From Halococcus morrhuae DSM 1307 (GTDB lineage Archaea > Halobacteriota > Halobacteria > Halobacteriales > Halococcaceae): a stretch of 64,000 bases of DNA. Positions 36,681 through 46,184 of the stretch are shown piece by piece. The notes under the pieces were generated by a model, which saw only the letters and a program-made list of their open reading frames with translations, searched no databases and was not told the DNA's origin. Location of the stretch: contig NZ_AOMC01000015.1 in assembly GCF_000336695.1 (NCBI RefSeq), forward strand, positions 17,172 to 81,171. Direction: 5' to 3'. Each line of letters begins with the position of its first letter. Positions within the stretch are counted from its first letter, which is position 1. The position numbers and the translations under genes are program-made.

Positions 36681-36688
36681 CATAAAAG
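36681..36688 (-). promoter_or_regulatory. TATA box of thermosome gene
   Basis: Minus strand CTTTTATG, centred about 32 bp before the ATG at 36652, preceded by purine/C-rich AAACCGATG that may be a BRE. A second TATA-like box, TAGTATATAAGG, lies about 75 bp further upstream at the end of the DUF5787 gene. Confidence 0.5.
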
Positions 36689-36766
36689 CATCGGTTTTGA
36701 CCGGCGTGTTCGCTCACGTCCGCCGGTTCGACGGTGTGCTATCGCACCGCAGACAGCCCTTATATA

Positions 36767-37732
36767 CTAAAACCGATCGAGGCCCGCCTGTCGGCGCTGG
36801 CGTCCATCGGGATCGGCCACCCACGACGAGCGCCGATCGCGTTCCGCGTCGACGTCGACATCGGGTGGGGCTCCGGGTTCGTGACCCGCACATTCGACGC
36901 CACATTCGGCCGCCGGATGGACGAATCGTCCCTTCCACTCACAGTACGGCATCCCACGCGCGCCCGCGTATTCACCGTCCTCGACTTGTGCACAGTGTGG
37001 AAAGTCATCGATGCGCCAGCCCTTTCCGTAGGCGCGTTCGGCGATGCGGCGGCGTGCCCGCGCCTTTGCAGCAGGCCCCACCGGCTCTATCGCCGTTTCA
37101 GTCGGTCGGCGGTCGCCGATGTCGATGCCACACTCCGTCGGCGAGAGGGTTGTCGGCTCGCGCAGCACTTCCCTGATGCCTTGGTCGGGGTCGAACCGCC
37201 AGACACCCACCTCGTCGGGGATCCGATGAAGATGCGCACCGGTCACGTGCGAGGCGGTCGCGAGGATCACTTCGTCGAGCAGTCCGAGGCTCACGTCCCG
37301 GCGGAGCTGGGCTTCGAGATCGCCCGGCCGGCCGAGGTCGGGTTTGTTCTCGATGCCGACGAGTTTGCCGAACCAGTCGTCGGGATAGCGCGCCGTTTGG
37401 CGGACGTACTCGCGCCCGCCGCGGCGCTCGCGTTCGAAGAATCCGATCTCGATCGCCCGGTCGGTCGCGGTCCGTGCCCGCTCGGGATGGCAGTCGAAGG
37501 CGTCCTTCCAGTAGCGCGCCGTGCCGACGCCGACGTTGCTCTCGATCGCGGCGTCGGGGATCTCGTGTGGGGTGAGTTGCGCTCGCGCGTCGAAATCAGG
37601 CCCGGGTTCGACGTGGACGATATCCATCACCCGGTTGCCGTTGAGGCTCGTGCTAAGCTGGCGGCTCACGATCCCCTCGATATCGGCTTCGAGGCGGGCA
37701 CACAGTGCTAGCTCGAACGCGAACTCGCGCAC
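36767..37732 (-). CDS. DUF5787-like haloarchaeal protein
   Basis: A 321-residue protein. The start region REFAFELALCARLE and IVSRQLSTSLNGNRVMDIVH, plus the Cys/His pattern near the C-terminus (FPHCAQV, MPYCEWKGRFVHPAAECG, ECAGHE), fit the haloarchaeal DUF5787 family as I remember it. The N-terminal part, with VHVEPGPDFD, has a nuclease-like feel, but I see no firm catalytic signature. The GTG at 37732 is chosen because upstream in-frame sequence is Arg-rich. It lies between a HAD gene and the thermosome gene, same strand. Confidence 0.6.
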   Translation of the reverse strand: MREFAFELALCARLEADIEGIVSRQLSTSLNGNRVMDIVHVEPGPDFDARAQLTPHEIPDAAIESNVGVGTARYWKDAFDCHPERARTATDRAIEIGFFERERRGGREYVRQTARYPDDWFGKLVGIENKPDLGRPGDLEAQLRRDVSLGLLDEVILATASHVTGAHLHRIPDEVGVWRFDPDQGIREVLREPTTLSPTECGIDIGDRRPTETAIEPVGPAAKARARRRIAERAYGKGWRIDDFPHCAQVEDGEYAGARGMPYCEWKGRFVHPAAECGVECAGHEPGAPPDVDVDAERDRRSSWVADPDGRQRRQAGLDRF

Positions 37733-37779
37733 GGGAACGATAGCGGCCGATGGGGCAAAAGCGTCGCGCTCACGACGAT

Positions 37780-38463
37780 TCAGACCCCGAGCCCCGCGGC
37801 GAGATCGTGGATGCTCTCGATCGTGAGGTCGGGATCGCCGTCGAACGGTTCCCACGGCTGGTCGTCGCGGTCGATCCAGACACCGTGCATGCCGGCGTGT
37901 TCGGCTCCCTGGACATCGAACCAGCCCGCCGAGACGTGAGCGATCTCGTCGATCGGCGTGTCGGTGCGCTCGGCCGCGTGGCGATAGAGCGAGACATCGG
38001 GTTTGAACGTGCGAATCTCGTCGGCACTCACCGTGTCCGCGACGAGGTCACCGATGGTGGCGCTCTCGACCATCGAATCGAGCATCGCCGGGTTCCCGTT
38101 CGAGACCACGTAGCAGTCGTAGCCGCCGTCGTTGAGCCGCTCGATGCCGTCGCGTACGTCGTCGAACACATCGAGGTTGTGGTAGGTTTCGAGGATCGCC
38201 TCGCGTTCGTCCTCGGTGAGATCGATATCGTGAGCGGCGAGTGCGGCCGACAACGCGTCACGCAGGATCTCGTAGAAGGGCTGGTAGGTGTCGAGATCGC
38301 CGGCGACGAACGTGTAGGCCAGCGAGCGCTCGCGCCAGAGCGTCGACACCGGTTCCGGGTTCGCGACGTGCTCGGCGAGCGCGTGCTCGACGCTCTCGAC
38401 GTCGACGAGCGTGCTGTACGAATCGAAGGTCACGGTTGTGACCTGGTCAGGATCGAGAGCCAT
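37780..38463 (-). CDS. HAD-superfamily hydrolase, haloacid dehalogenase type
   Basis: 227 residues. Motif I is FDSYSTLVD (13-21) with the nucleophile Asp, motif II VVSNGNP, motif III Lys in TFKPDVSLY and motif IV HVSAGWFDVQGA. Asp-x-Tyr-x-Thr-Leu is typical of the L-2-haloacid dehalogenase group. The physiological substrate is unknown. It precedes the DUF5787 gene by 47 bp on the same strand. Confidence 0.85.
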   Translation of the reverse strand: MALDPDQVTTVTFDSYSTLVDVESVEHALAEHVANPEPVSTLWRERSLAYTFVAGDLDTYQPFYEILRDALSAALAAHDIDLTEDEREAILETYHNLDVFDDVRDGIERLNDGGYDCYVVSNGNPAMLDSMVESATIGDLVADTVSADEIRTFKPDVSLYRHAAERTDTPIDEIAHVSAGWFDVQGAEHAGMHGVWIDRDDQPWEPFDGDPDLTIESIHDLAAGLGV

Positions 38464-38559
38464 ACACGAGCCAGTCGGTCACGGATCTTCAACGCTTGCA
38501 GCGAAAAAGTGGTGAGCGGGCGTCAGCGGGTCGATCGAGCGGCTAGCGTCCCCGGCGGA

Positions 38560-39501
38560 TCAGTCGTCGGTGACGTCCTTCGCGTAGCCACCGAGCAGTT
38601 CCGTGACCTGATCGAGGCTGTCGACGCCCTTGATGAACGGTGCAGCGCGGTCGACGACCTCCTGCACACTCAATCGCGGCTGGAAGGCCTCGGGGAACGG
38701 GTTGCGCGCGCCCGAGCCAGCCGGCAACGGACTGTTGAGCACCCGAAGGTAGCTCGCGTGACGGTTCTCGACCCCGTGGATCTGTGCGGCCGCCGCGAGA
38801 TACTCTTCGGTGTCGACGGCCGGCGCAGCGCCGGTGTAGGCTCCGGCACCGGTGTCTTCGAGCGCCTGCGCGAGGCCGACGAACTCGACGGTGCCCTCGT
38901 AGGGGAACTCGAACTCGAGGTCGCTGGCGAAGTCCGGATTGCTGCCGACCTCCTTGAGCACACCTTCGAGCGCTTTGACGTGAGCCTGCTCGTGGTCGCG
39001 GATCTGCTGGAAGCGCTGGAAGGTGGAGTAGCGTCGGGAGGGGTTGGCGAACTGCGCGGCGATATCCGAGCGTTCGATGTCGTGCTCGCCGAGCTGGCCG
39101 CCGTTACCGTTGCCCTCCGTCCCCATCTTGCCGACCGGCGCGGTGCCGACCGCCTCGGTGTAGAACGTGGCTTCGAGCCGTTCGAGGATCAGCGCGAACT
39201 TCACAATTTGAACGTCGGTGAGCGCGCCGTAGCCGAACTCGTTGGCGTCCTCGTAGTCCGAATCGGAGTAGGGCTGTTCGCCGTGGGCAGCCGCCGCGGT
39301 GCCGCTCCCGAGCGCACCGAGGGCAGCGGCACCGGCTCCGACTTTCGCGGTGTTCGAGAGGAAGTTCCGCCGCGAGCGGAGTTCGTCGCCGATACGGCCG
39401 AGTGGACCGCTCTCGCCGTCGGTTGTGGCGGTTTCGTTACGATCGAACTCCTCGTCGTCCCGTACTGTACGACCCGTGTCGGTGGTGGCGTCATCGGTCA
39501 T
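38560..39501 (-). CDS. Tat-exported ferritin-like protein
   Basis: 313 residues. A twin-arginine signal, SRRNFLSNTAKVGAGAAALG, near residues 43-62 follows a polar N-region, which is long but acceptable for haloarchaea. The mature part has ferritin-like helices with ligands in LILERLEATFY, RDHEQAHVKALEG and HGVENRHASYLRVL. It probably acts outside the membrane; function unknown. The ATG at 39501 is preferred over 39546, whose extra residues are hydrophobic and out of character. Confidence 0.82.
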   Translation of the reverse strand: MTDDATTDTGRTVRDDEEFDRNETATTDGESGPLGRIGDELRSRRNFLSNTAKVGAGAAALGALGSGTAAAAHGEQPYSDSDYEDANEFGYGALTDVQIVKFALILERLEATFYTEAVGTAPVGKMGTEGNGNGGQLGEHDIERSDIAAQFANPSRRYSTFQRFQQIRDHEQAHVKALEGVLKEVGSNPDFASDLEFEFPYEGTVEFVGLAQALEDTGAGAYTGAAPAVDTEEYLAAAAQIHGVENRHASYLRVLNSPLPAGSGARNPFPEAFQPRLSVQEVVDRAAPFIKGVDSLDQVTELLGGYAKDVTDD

Positions 39502-39600
39502 GGTATGCTCCGTGCTTTCGCACACCACTACCCAGATGGATAACACATATGAGTATTTTCCTGATTCGGACCCAAATTCGTGCCGAGTCGATGGGGCCCG

Positions 39601-40131
39601 TCAGGAGCGCTCGATGACCCGGAGAGTACGGTTCGTGCCGTGGCGGACGACGAACTCGTAGTCGGTCACGCCGTAGGGGAGTTGGACTTTCGCAGTGTAG
39701 CGCGCCAGCCCGCGACAGCTTCGGTTGGCGGCGTCGGCCCCCCGGTGATCGATCGAGAGTACGAACGTCCCCGGCGAGCGCCTGGTGATCGTCGGCTCGG
39801 TGAGCCGATCGGCGGCGTCCGGCAGGCTCACGTTGCCGGTGATCTCCAGGTGACGCGCGCCGAGCAGGCGATAACCCTCGATGGAGGCGTTGTCGCTCGC
39901 GTTGGGCGTACAGCCGGCGGCGCTGGTCGTCGATTCGAAGACGCTCGCCTCGTCGGCGACGACGCTACCCGGCGAGCCGGCCGCGGCCTGAAACATGAGC
40001 GGGTCGAAGACGAACACCGCGACCGCGATCGCGGCGACGGCGAACACCGCGAGCACGAGCAGCGGCGCGAGGACGCTCGACAGCGTTCCGAGAGCAGCCA
40101 TCGCCCGCTCGCGGCCCGACGGGTCCGACAT
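39601..40131 (-). CDS. Membrane-anchored haloarchaeal protein of unknown function
   Basis: 176 residues with one hydrophobic segment (about 16-42, VLAPLLVLAVFAVAAIAVAV) and an extracytoplasmic domain containing several N-x-S/T sequons, a Cys pair (CTPN, SCRGL) and a C-terminal strand-rich part (AKVQLPYGVTDYEFVVRHG). The TATA-like GTTATGTTT lies about 27-34 bp before its ATG. I do not recognise the family. Confidence 0.7.
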   Translation of the reverse strand: MSDPSGRERAMAALGTLSSVLAPLLVLAVFAVAAIAVAVFVFDPLMFQAAAGSPGSVVADEASVFESTTSAAGCTPNASDNASIEGYRLLGARHLEITGNVSLPDAADRLTEPTITRRSPGTFVLSIDHRGADAANRSCRGLARYTAKVQLPYGVTDYEFVVRHGTNRTLRVIERS

Positions 40132-40269
40132 GAAATTACGGTTACGGAGCGCGAAACATAACCGTTTCCCCGGTGATGGATGATCCGTCCGGCGTCGAAC
40201 GGCGGCCGTGATATATGGAACAGCAGGTTTATGAACGACTCGGGGCGTAGTTGTCCTATTACTTTCGAG

Positions 40270-41514
40270 ATGACACGGAACCACCAACAACCGGAGGTGA
40301 ACATCGGGCTGGTCGGCCACGTCGACCACGGCAAGACGACGCTCGTGCAGGCGTTGAGCGGCTCGTGGACCGACCAGCACTCCGAGGAGATGAAACGCGG
40401 CATCTCCATCCGGCTCGGCTACGCCGACGCGACCTTCCGGGAGTGTCCCGACATGGACGCGCCCGAACGATACACCGTTGCGGAAGAATGCCCGGACGGC
40501 ACGGAGAGCGAGCCCCTCAGAACGGTGTCGTTCGTCGACGCACCGGGCCACGAGACGCTGATGGCGACGATGCTCTCGGGCGCGTCGATCATGGACGGCG
40601 CGGTGCTCGTCGTGAGCGCGACCGAGACCGTCCCACAGGCCCAGACGCAGGAACACCTGATGGCGCTCGACTCGATCGGCATCGACAACATCGTGATCGC
40701 CCAGAACAAGGTCGATCTCGTCGATAACGATCGCGCGCGCACGAACTACGAGGAGATCCAGGAGTTCGTCGCCGGAACGGTGGCCGAGGACGCACCCGTC
40801 GTCCCCGTGAGCGCCGGCCAGGAGGTCAACATGGACCTGCTGATCCAGGCCATCGAGGAGGAGATCCCGACGCCCGAGCGCGATCCGGACGCCGACGCAC
40901 GGCTGCACGTCGCCCGCAGCTTCGACATCAACCGTCCGGGAACGCGCGCCGACGAACTGCTCGGCGGCGTGCTCGGTGGTAGTCTCGTCGCCGGCGAGCT
41001 CACCCCGGACGAGGAGATCGAGCTCCGACCGGGTCGCGAGGTCGAACACGGTGGCCAGACCGAGTGGCAGCCGATCACGACCGACGTGCGCTCGCTTCAG
41101 GCCGGCGACGAATCCGCCGAGAGCGTGACGCCAGGCGGACTGTTGGGGGTCGGCACCGGGCTCGATCCGAGCCTGACGAAGGGCGACGGGCTCGCCGGGC
41201 GGATCGCCGGTCCGCCGGGGACGCTCCCGCCGACGCGCGAGACGTTCACGATGGAGGTCTCGTTGCTCGATCGCATCGTCGCCAGCAGCGACGACGGGGA
41301 GAGCACGGACGTCGAGCCCGTTTCGACCGGCGAGCCGCTGATGTTGACCGTTGGGACCGCCACGACGGTCGGCTCGGTCACGAGCGCGCGCGACGACGAG
41401 TGCGAGGTCGCGCTCAAGCGGCCGGTGTGTGCGGCCGCCGGCGCGAGCATCGCGATCAACCGCCGGGTCGGAGCGCGCTGGCGACTCATCGGCGTCGGCA
41501 CGCTGACCGAATGA
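40270..41514 (+). CDS. Translation initiation factor aIF2 subunit gamma
   Basis: GTPase that carries initiator tRNA to the ribosome. 414 residues. G1 GHVDHGKT (16-23), G3 DAPGH (90-94), G4 NKVD (146-149), then domains II and III ([29 protein letters not shown]). An acidic insertion lies between G1 and G3 with only two Cys (59, 74). The ATG at 40270 follows a TATA-like GGTTTATGA. It begins a long information-processing operon and its stop overlaps the next start by ATGA. Confidence 0.96.
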   Translation: MTRNHQQPEVNIGLVGHVDHGKTTLVQALSGSWTDQHSEEMKRGISIRLGYADATFRECPDMDAPERYTVAEECPDGTESEPLRTVSFVDAPGHETLMATMLSGASIMDGAVLVVSATETVPQAQTQEHLMALDSIGIDNIVIAQNKVDLVDNDRARTNYEEIQEFVAGTVAEDAPVVPVSAGQEVNMDLLIQAIEEEIPTPERDPDADARLHVARSFDINRPGTRADELLGGVLGGSLVAGELTPDEEIELRPGREVEHGGQTEWQPITTDVRSLQAGDESAESVTPGGLLGVGTGLDPSLTKGDGLAGRIAGPPGTLPPTRETFTMEVSLLDRIVASSDDGESTDVEPVSTGEPLMLTVGTATTVGSVTSARDDECEVALKRPVCAAAGASIAINRRVGARWRLIGVGTLTE

Positions 41515-41891
41515 ACGAGAGGGTGCTCATGGACACGAACGCGCTGATGATGCCCGTCGAATGCGACATGCGCGTCTTCGATGAGCTCGATCGGCTGCTC
41601 ACCACGCCCGAACTCCTCGTGCCGCGGGCGGTGCTCGACGAGCTCGACGCGCTTTCGGGGAGCCACGGCGAGGAGGCCGTCGCGGCGAGCGTCGGGCGCG
41701 ATCTGAGCGAGCGCTGTCGGCCGGTCGAACACGAGGCGACCGAGGCCGACGACGCCTGCGTCGAACTCGCCGGCGAGCGCTGCGAGCTGGTCTGTACGAA
41801 CGACCGCCCGCTGCGCGAGCGGGTGCTCGAACGAGGTGTGCCGGTCATCGGACTGCGCGGTGAAAACACGCTAGCGATCACGGAGCCATAA
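41511..41891 (+). CDS. PIN-domain protein
   Basis: 126 residues. Acidic ligands of a PIN nuclease are visible: LMDTNALM (Asp8), VLDELDAL (Glu44 region), EADDACVEL and [11 protein letters not shown]. It is the PIN protein usually found between aIF2-gamma and Rpo7 in archaea, so it is probably an RNA-processing enzyme of ribosome biogenesis (Fcf1/Nob1-like fold) rather than a toxin. It overlaps both neighbours (ATGA, TAATG). Confidence 0.85.
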   Translation: MNERVLMDTNALMMPVECDMRVFDELDRLLTTPELLVPRAVLDELDALSGSHGEEAVAASVGRDLSERCRPVEHEATEADDACVELAGERCELVCTNDRPLRERVLERGVPVIGLRGENTLAITEP

Positions 41892-42466
41892 TGTACAAAC
41901 GAGTTAGACTTACGGATACGGTGGAGGTACCGCCACAGCTGCTCGCGGACGTCTCCGCGGGGATGGTGAAACGACTGTTGCAGGACAAGCTCGAAGGGCG
42001 ACTGGACGAGGAGGTCGGCAGCATCGTCAGCGTCACCGAGGTCCACGACATCGGCGACGGGCGCGTACCGCCCGGCCGGCGCGACCACGAGGGGTCGGTC
42101 TACTACGAGGCGGAGTTCGACGCCGTCACCTTCGACCCGCAGATGCAGGAGGTCATCGACGGCGAGGTCGTCGAGATCGTCAACTTCGGCGCGTTCGTCG
42201 GGATCGGCCCGATCGACGGCCTGCTCCACGTCTCACAGATCAGCGACGAGTATCTCGCCTACGACGAGGACGGCCAGATGCTCGCCTCGCGCGAGTCGGA
42301 CCAGACCCTCGGCGTCGGTGATTCCGTGCGGGCACGCATCGTCACCAAGAGCATCGACGAGCGCAACCCCCGGGACTCGAAGATCGGTCTCACGGCGAAA
42401 CAGGTCGGGCTCGGAAAACACGGCTGGCTCCGCGAGGAGCGCGAACCCGCGGCGGCGGGTGAGTGA
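41891..42466 (+). CDS. rpoE1: RNA polymerase subunit Rpo7 (E')
   Basis: 191 residues; forms the polymerase stalk with Rpo4. N-terminal [15 protein letters not shown] and the S1 RNA-binding domain GEVVEIVNFGAFVGIGPIDG then HVSQISDEY. The last 25 residues are basic (KHGWLREEREPAAAGE). It starts on the A of the preceding TAA. Confidence 0.95.
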   Translation: MYKRVRLTDTVEVPPQLLADVSAGMVKRLLQDKLEGRLDEEVGSIVSVTEVHDIGDGRVPPGRRDHEGSVYYEAEFDAVTFDPQMQEVIDGEVVEIVNFGAFVGIGPIDGLLHVSQISDEYLAYDEDGQMLASRESDQTLGVGDSVRARIVTKSIDERNPRDSKIGLTAKQVGLGKHGWLREEREPAAAGE

Positions 42467-42468
42467 GC

Positions 42469-42666
42469 ATGGCGACCAGACGCGTCTGTCGCGAATGCCA
42501 TCGCGTGCTCGACTCGCCCGACCAGCAGACCTGTCCGGCCTGCGGGTCGTCGAGTCTGACCGAGGACTGGGCGGGCTACGTGGTCATCTCCCACCCCGAA
42601 ACCAGCGAGATCGCGAGCGAGATGCAGGTCACCGAGCCCGGTCGCTACGCGCTGAAGGTGCGCTAG
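42469..42666 (+). CDS. spt4: Transcription elongation factor Spt4 (RpoE'')
   Basis: 65 residues, zinc protein that pairs with Spt5. CRECHRV and CPACGS form the zinc site; SLTEDWAGYVVISHPETS (quoted) is the Spt5-binding strand. ATG at 42469; a GTG two codons earlier overlaps the rpoE1 stop and is also possible. Confidence 0.93.
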   Translation: MATRRVCRECHRVLDSPDQQTCPACGSSSLTEDWAGYVVISHPETSEIASEMQVTEPGRYALKVR

Positions 42667-42667
42667 C

Positions 42668-43234
42668 GTGGCCGGCGGCGAGGGCGGATCGGACGACCTC
42701 GACGTGTTGCTCACGCTGCCCGACGAGCTCCGCGGCGCGTTCAAAGACCCCCTCGGCCCGATCCACACCGACGCGAACCGCCTCCGTCCCGATCTCGGCG
42801 AGCCGGTGATCGCGGTCGGCGACGTCGTCACTCGCCACCTCACCCAAGCCGGCGTGCGCCCCGACCTCGCGATTCTGGACTGGGTGACCGAGCGCGAAGC
42901 CCTCTCCGAGAGCGAAAAACCAGATATCACGGGCTACGGCGGGCGCATCGACGTCGAGAACCCGGCGGCAGGACTCTCGGCAGCCCTCCTGCGCGCGCTC
43001 GGCTGCGGTATCGAGCGGGACGAAAAAACAGTCATCGTCGTCGACGGCGAGGAAGACCTGGCGACCGTCCCCGTACTCGCGGTCGCCCCCGACGGCGCGA
43101 GCGTCGTCTACGGCCAACCCGGCGAGGGGATGGTCCACGTCCCAGTCGATTCGGAGACACGGACGCATGCACGTGAACTGCTCGCGAAGATGGACGGCGA
43201 CGAGGCGGTGCAGGACGCGCTCGGCGGGTTCTGA
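42668..43234 (+). CDS. GTP-dependent dephospho-CoA kinase (DUF359)
   Basis: Last step of archaeal CoA synthesis. 188 residues. Family motifs: VIAVGDVVTRHL (about 46-57), LAILDWVTERE, VENPAAGLSAAL, VVDGEEDLATVPVLAVAP and VVYGQPGEGMV. GTG start right after the spt4 stop (1 bp). Its position in this operon is conserved among archaea. Confidence 0.92.
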   Translation: MAGGEGGSDDLDVLLTLPDELRGAFKDPLGPIHTDANRLRPDLGEPVIAVGDVVTRHLTQAGVRPDLAILDWVTEREALSESEKPDITGYGGRIDVENPAAGLSAALLRALGCGIERDEKTVIVVDGEEDLATVPVLAVAPDGASVVYGQPGEGMVHVPVDSETRTHARELLAKMDGDEAVQDALGGF

Positions 43235-43306
43235 CGGAGCGTTCGAGCGCCCACGAGTACATCCGATCGGGGAAATCGTTTTGTTCACCGTCGAACTATT
43301 GGTTGT

Positions 43307-43595
43307 ATGAACCGTCGTCGGTCCGTTTCGTTCGTCCGTGACCTCGTGGTCGCGACGACGGTCGTCGTCGGGCTGTATGGGCTGGCATTCGTCGAATTTC
43401 AACCCGTTCAAATCCCCGGCTACTTCCTCATCGTGGGCTTCGATATGCTCGAAGCGACGTTTGGGTCCGCAGGCTCGAATTACGACGTGCTGTTTTACGC
43501 GTATCTGATCGGGTTGGGCATGGTCGGCGGTGGCCTCGGCCATTTCCTCCGCGCGTGGACGGACGACGAGGTTCCCAGCTGGCGACGTGGATGGC
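43307..43595 (+). pseudogene. 5' remnant of a small membrane protein gene
   Basis: MNRRRSVSFVRDLVVATTVVV starts a hydrophobic protein with helices at about 10-27, 38-52 and 60-82 and reads sensibly to HFLRAWTDDEV. After about 43575 the same frame turns into Arg/Pro-rich sequence that is the shadow of the Nudix-like frame, running on to a stop at 43990. The end coordinate given is where sense is lost. It looks like a gene whose 3' part has been deleted. Confidence 0.45.
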
Positions 43596-43949
43596 CGGCT
43601 GCTCCTCCTAGAACACGAGGACGCACCGTATCCGACGCTGCCCTACGGGAAGGTGGCTCCGTCGGACGGATGGGTAGCGACCACGCGGGCGACAGTCACG
43701 GATTCGACCGGTGTTGCAGTCACCGTCGACGGTGTGCACCGAGTGCGCCACCACACCTACCGATCCGAGACGGGCGAAGAGACGACGGGCTACGATGTCG
43801 TCGTCGCTGCGTCGCCCGACGGAGATGGCGACATCCCAGCAGAGTCGGGACAGGAGTGGATGCCGACGTGGCGCGACACAGCGACGCTCGATCTACCCGA
43901 CGAGCCGGACAACGACGTGCTGAACGACATCCGACTGTTCGTGGACTGA
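43530..43949 (+). pseudogene. Nudix-like protein with degenerate Nudix box, probably 5'-truncated
   Basis: The frame gives DVDGRLLLLEHEDAPYPTLPYG then KVAPSDGWVATTR and ATVTDSTGV. This lines up with the Nudix box GX5EX7REUXEEXGU, but the E, R, E and EE positions are D, A, T and DS, so the metal ligands are lost. The C-terminal part (HRVRHHTYRSETGEETTGYDV) still looks coding. The first 16 residues come from the overlapping membrane-protein frame, and the expected first Nudix strand is missing. It may be a dead gene or a non-catalytic Nudix-fold protein. Confidence 0.5.
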
Positions 43950-44032
43950 AACGCGAGGCGACGCAACGAACCCTGGCGTCGGCTCCGTGACTCGAAATCC
44001 TTTTGGCTGCGACAGGAGGACTGTTGACCAAC

Positions 44033-44356
44033 ATGGATATCGAAATCACCCGAGAGGAGGAAAATCCCATGCTCCATCGGACCGACGTGCGCTTCGAGCT
44101 CATCCACGACGAGGAGACGCCGTCGCGGCTCTCCGTGCGCGACAGTCTCGCTGCGCGCCTCAACAAGGACGCCGAAGAGGTCGTCATCCACGAGCTCGAC
44201 ACGGCGTTCGGGATGCGCAAAACGCTCGGCTACGCGAAGGTCTACGACTCCGCCGACGACGCTCGCGAGGTCGAGCAGACCTACATGCTCGAACGCAACA
44301 AGATCGGCGTCGACGAGGAGGACGACGAGGCGAGCGCCGAGGCGGAGGAAGCCTGA
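44033..44356 (+). CDS. rps24e: Ribosomal protein S24e
   Basis: 107 residues of the small-subunit protein: [19 protein letters not shown], then [20 protein letters not shown] and [12 protein letters not shown], ending in an acidic tail typical of halophiles. The ATG at 44033 matches the family start; 10 in-frame residues upstream are dropped. It overlaps S27ae by one base (TGATG). Confidence 0.95.
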   Translation: MDIEITREEENPMLHRTDVRFELIHDEETPSRLSVRDSLAARLNKDAEEVVIHELDTAFGMRKTLGYAKVYDSADDAREVEQTYMLERNKIGVDEEDDEASAEAEEA

Positions 44357-44490
44357 TGGCCCGCCACGAGCTCTACGACGAGGACGGCTCGACCGACCGC
44401 GAGCAGTGCCCCCGCTGTGGCGACGCCTTTCTCGCCGCCCACGACGACCGCGTGCACTGCGGGCGCTGTGGCTACACCGAGTGGGACTGA
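44356..44490 (+). CDS. rps27ae: Ribosomal protein S27ae
   Basis: 44-residue zinc ribosomal protein, too short for most length filters. [11 protein letters not shown], then [21 protein letters not shown], with Cys pairs at 18-21 and 35-38, ending YTEWD. It starts at the stop of S24e. Confidence 0.95.
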   Translation: MARHELYDEDGSTDREQCPRCGDAFLAAHDDRVHCGRCGYTEWD

Positions 44491-44547
44491 GGCGATGGAC
44501 CGGACCGAGGCGAACCGCGCGGTAAAAACGCGACCGGCGACGAAGCC

Positions 44548-46152
44548 GTGAGCGACGGAACGGTCGTCCTCGGCATCGAGGGCACCGCGTGGGCGGCGAG
44601 CGCGGCGCTCTACGACACCGAGACCGACGAGGTATCGATCAGTTCTGACGCCTACCAGCCCGACAGCGGCGGCCTTCACCCGCGCGAGGCGGCCGAACAC
44701 ATGCGCGAGGCGATCCCGGCGGTCGTCGAGGACGTTCTCGACGGAGCCGATTCGATCGACGCCGTCGCCTTCTCGCGCGGGCCCGGTCTCGGTCCGTGTC
44801 TGCGCATCGCGGGGACGGCCGCCCGCGCGCTCGCGCTCTCGCTCGACGTGCCGCTCGTCGGCGTGAACCACATGCTCGCCCACGCCGAGATCGGTCGGCA
44901 TCGATCGGGCTTCGATTCGCCCGTCTGTCTGAACGCCAGCGGCGCGAACGCCCACGTCCTGGCCTTCCGGAACGACCGCTATCGCGTGCTCGGCGAGACG
45001 ATGGACACCGGGATCGGCAACGCGCTCGACAAGTTCACCCGCCACGTCGACTGGTCGCATCCCGGCGGGCCGAAGATCGAGCGCGCCGCCCGCGACGGCG
45101 AGTACGCCGAACTCCCCTACGTCGTCACCGGGATGGATTTCTCGTTTTCGGGCATCATGAGCGCTGCCAAGGAGGCCGTCGATGACGGGACGCGGATTGA
45201 GGACGTCTGTTTCTCCCTGCAGGAGACGACGTTCGCGATGCTCGCCGAGGTGGCCGAGCGGGCGCTCTCGCTGACGTCGAGCGCCGAGCTCGTCCTCGGG
45301 GGCGGAGTCGGGCAGAACCAGCGATTACAGGCGATGCTCGGCGAGATGTGCGAGGCCCGCGGCGTCGATTTCTTCGCGCCGGAGGCGCGTTTCCTGCGCG
45401 ACAACGCCGGGATGATCGCCGTGCTCGGCGCGAAGATGCTCGCGGCGGGCGATACGATCGCGGTCGCAGATTCGCGGGTCGATTCCGGGTTCCGCCCCGA
45501 TCAGGTGCCCGTGACGTGGCGCGAAGAGACGGAGGTACAGTGGGGCGAACGCTCGACCGAGGACACGTTGCAGGGGGCCGAAGCGCTGGTCGAGATCGAT
45601 GGCGAGCGTGTGCGAAAGCGCCGCCTGCCGAAGTCGTATCGCCACCCGACGCTCGACGAGCGACTGCGCCGCGAGCGCGTCGTGCTCGAAGCGCGTCTCA
45701 CGAGCGACGCGCGCCGGCAGGGGGTGCCGACGCCGCTCGTCCTGGACGTCGACACGGCAGAAACGGAGTTGACCGTCGAGTACGTCGGCGAGAGCGACCT
45801 CCGGGCGGTGCTCGACTCGAAAGAGGGGACGAGTTGCGTGCGCGACGTCGCCAGTCATCTCGCGACGCTGCACGAGGCGGGTATCGCCCACGGCGATCCG
45901 ACGACGCGGAACGTCCGCGTGAGCGATTCTGGCGACGATCGGACCCATCTCATCGATTTCGGGCTCGGCCACTACACCGACGACGTCGAGGACCACGCGA
46001 TGGACTGCCACGTCTTCGAGCAGTCGCTCGCGGGCACGGCAGCCGATCCCGAGTCGCTCCGCGAGGCGTTCGAGACTGCGTACGCCGAGGTGGGTGACGA
46101 CGACGTGCAAGAGCGACTTCGCGCGATCGAGGGACGCGGGCGCTACCAGTAA
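44548..46152 (+). CDS. Fused KEOPS subunits Kae1-Bud32 (tRNA t6A synthesis)
   Basis: 534 residues. Kae1 half (1-325): GIEGTAWAASAALYD, SRGPGLGPCLRI, metal His108 and His112 in NHMLAHAE, TGIGNALDKFTRHV, DFSFSGIMSA, LGGGVGQNQRL. Bud32 half (from about 340): HGDPTTRNVRV (catalytic loop) and LIDFGLGHYTDDVEDHAMD (quoted). Together they transfer threonylcarbamoyl to A37 of tRNA, with Bud32 as ATPase/kinase. GTG start with TATA-like GGTAAAAACG 20-29 bp upstream. Confidence 0.95.
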   Translation: MSDGTVVLGIEGTAWAASAALYDTETDEVSISSDAYQPDSGGLHPREAAEHMREAIPAVVEDVLDGADSIDAVAFSRGPGLGPCLRIAGTAARALALSLDVPLVGVNHMLAHAEIGRHRSGFDSPVCLNASGANAHVLAFRNDRYRVLGETMDTGIGNALDKFTRHVDWSHPGGPKIERAARDGEYAELPYVVTGMDFSFSGIMSAAKEAVDDGTRIEDVCFSLQETTFAMLAEVAERALSLTSSAELVLGGGVGQNQRLQAMLGEMCEARGVDFFAPEARFLRDNAGMIAVLGAKMLAAGDTIAVADSRVDSGFRPDQVPVTWREETEVQWGERSTEDTLQGAEALVEIDGERVRKRRLPKSYRHPTLDERLRRERVVLEARLTSDARRQGVPTPLVLDVDTAETELTVEYVGESDLRAVLDSKEGTSCVRDVASHLATLHEAGIAHGDPTTRNVRVSDSGDDRTHLIDFGLGHYTDDVEDHAMDCHVFEQSLAGTAADPESLREAFETAYAEVGDDDVQERLRAIEGRGRYQ

Positions 46153-46184
46153 ATCACTTAACGGGGGCGGTCGTAGGGCAGGGC

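Noticed and set aside
40746..42229. Minus-strand frames across aIF2-gamma and rpoE1
   Set aside because: Shadows of strongly conserved plus-strand genes.
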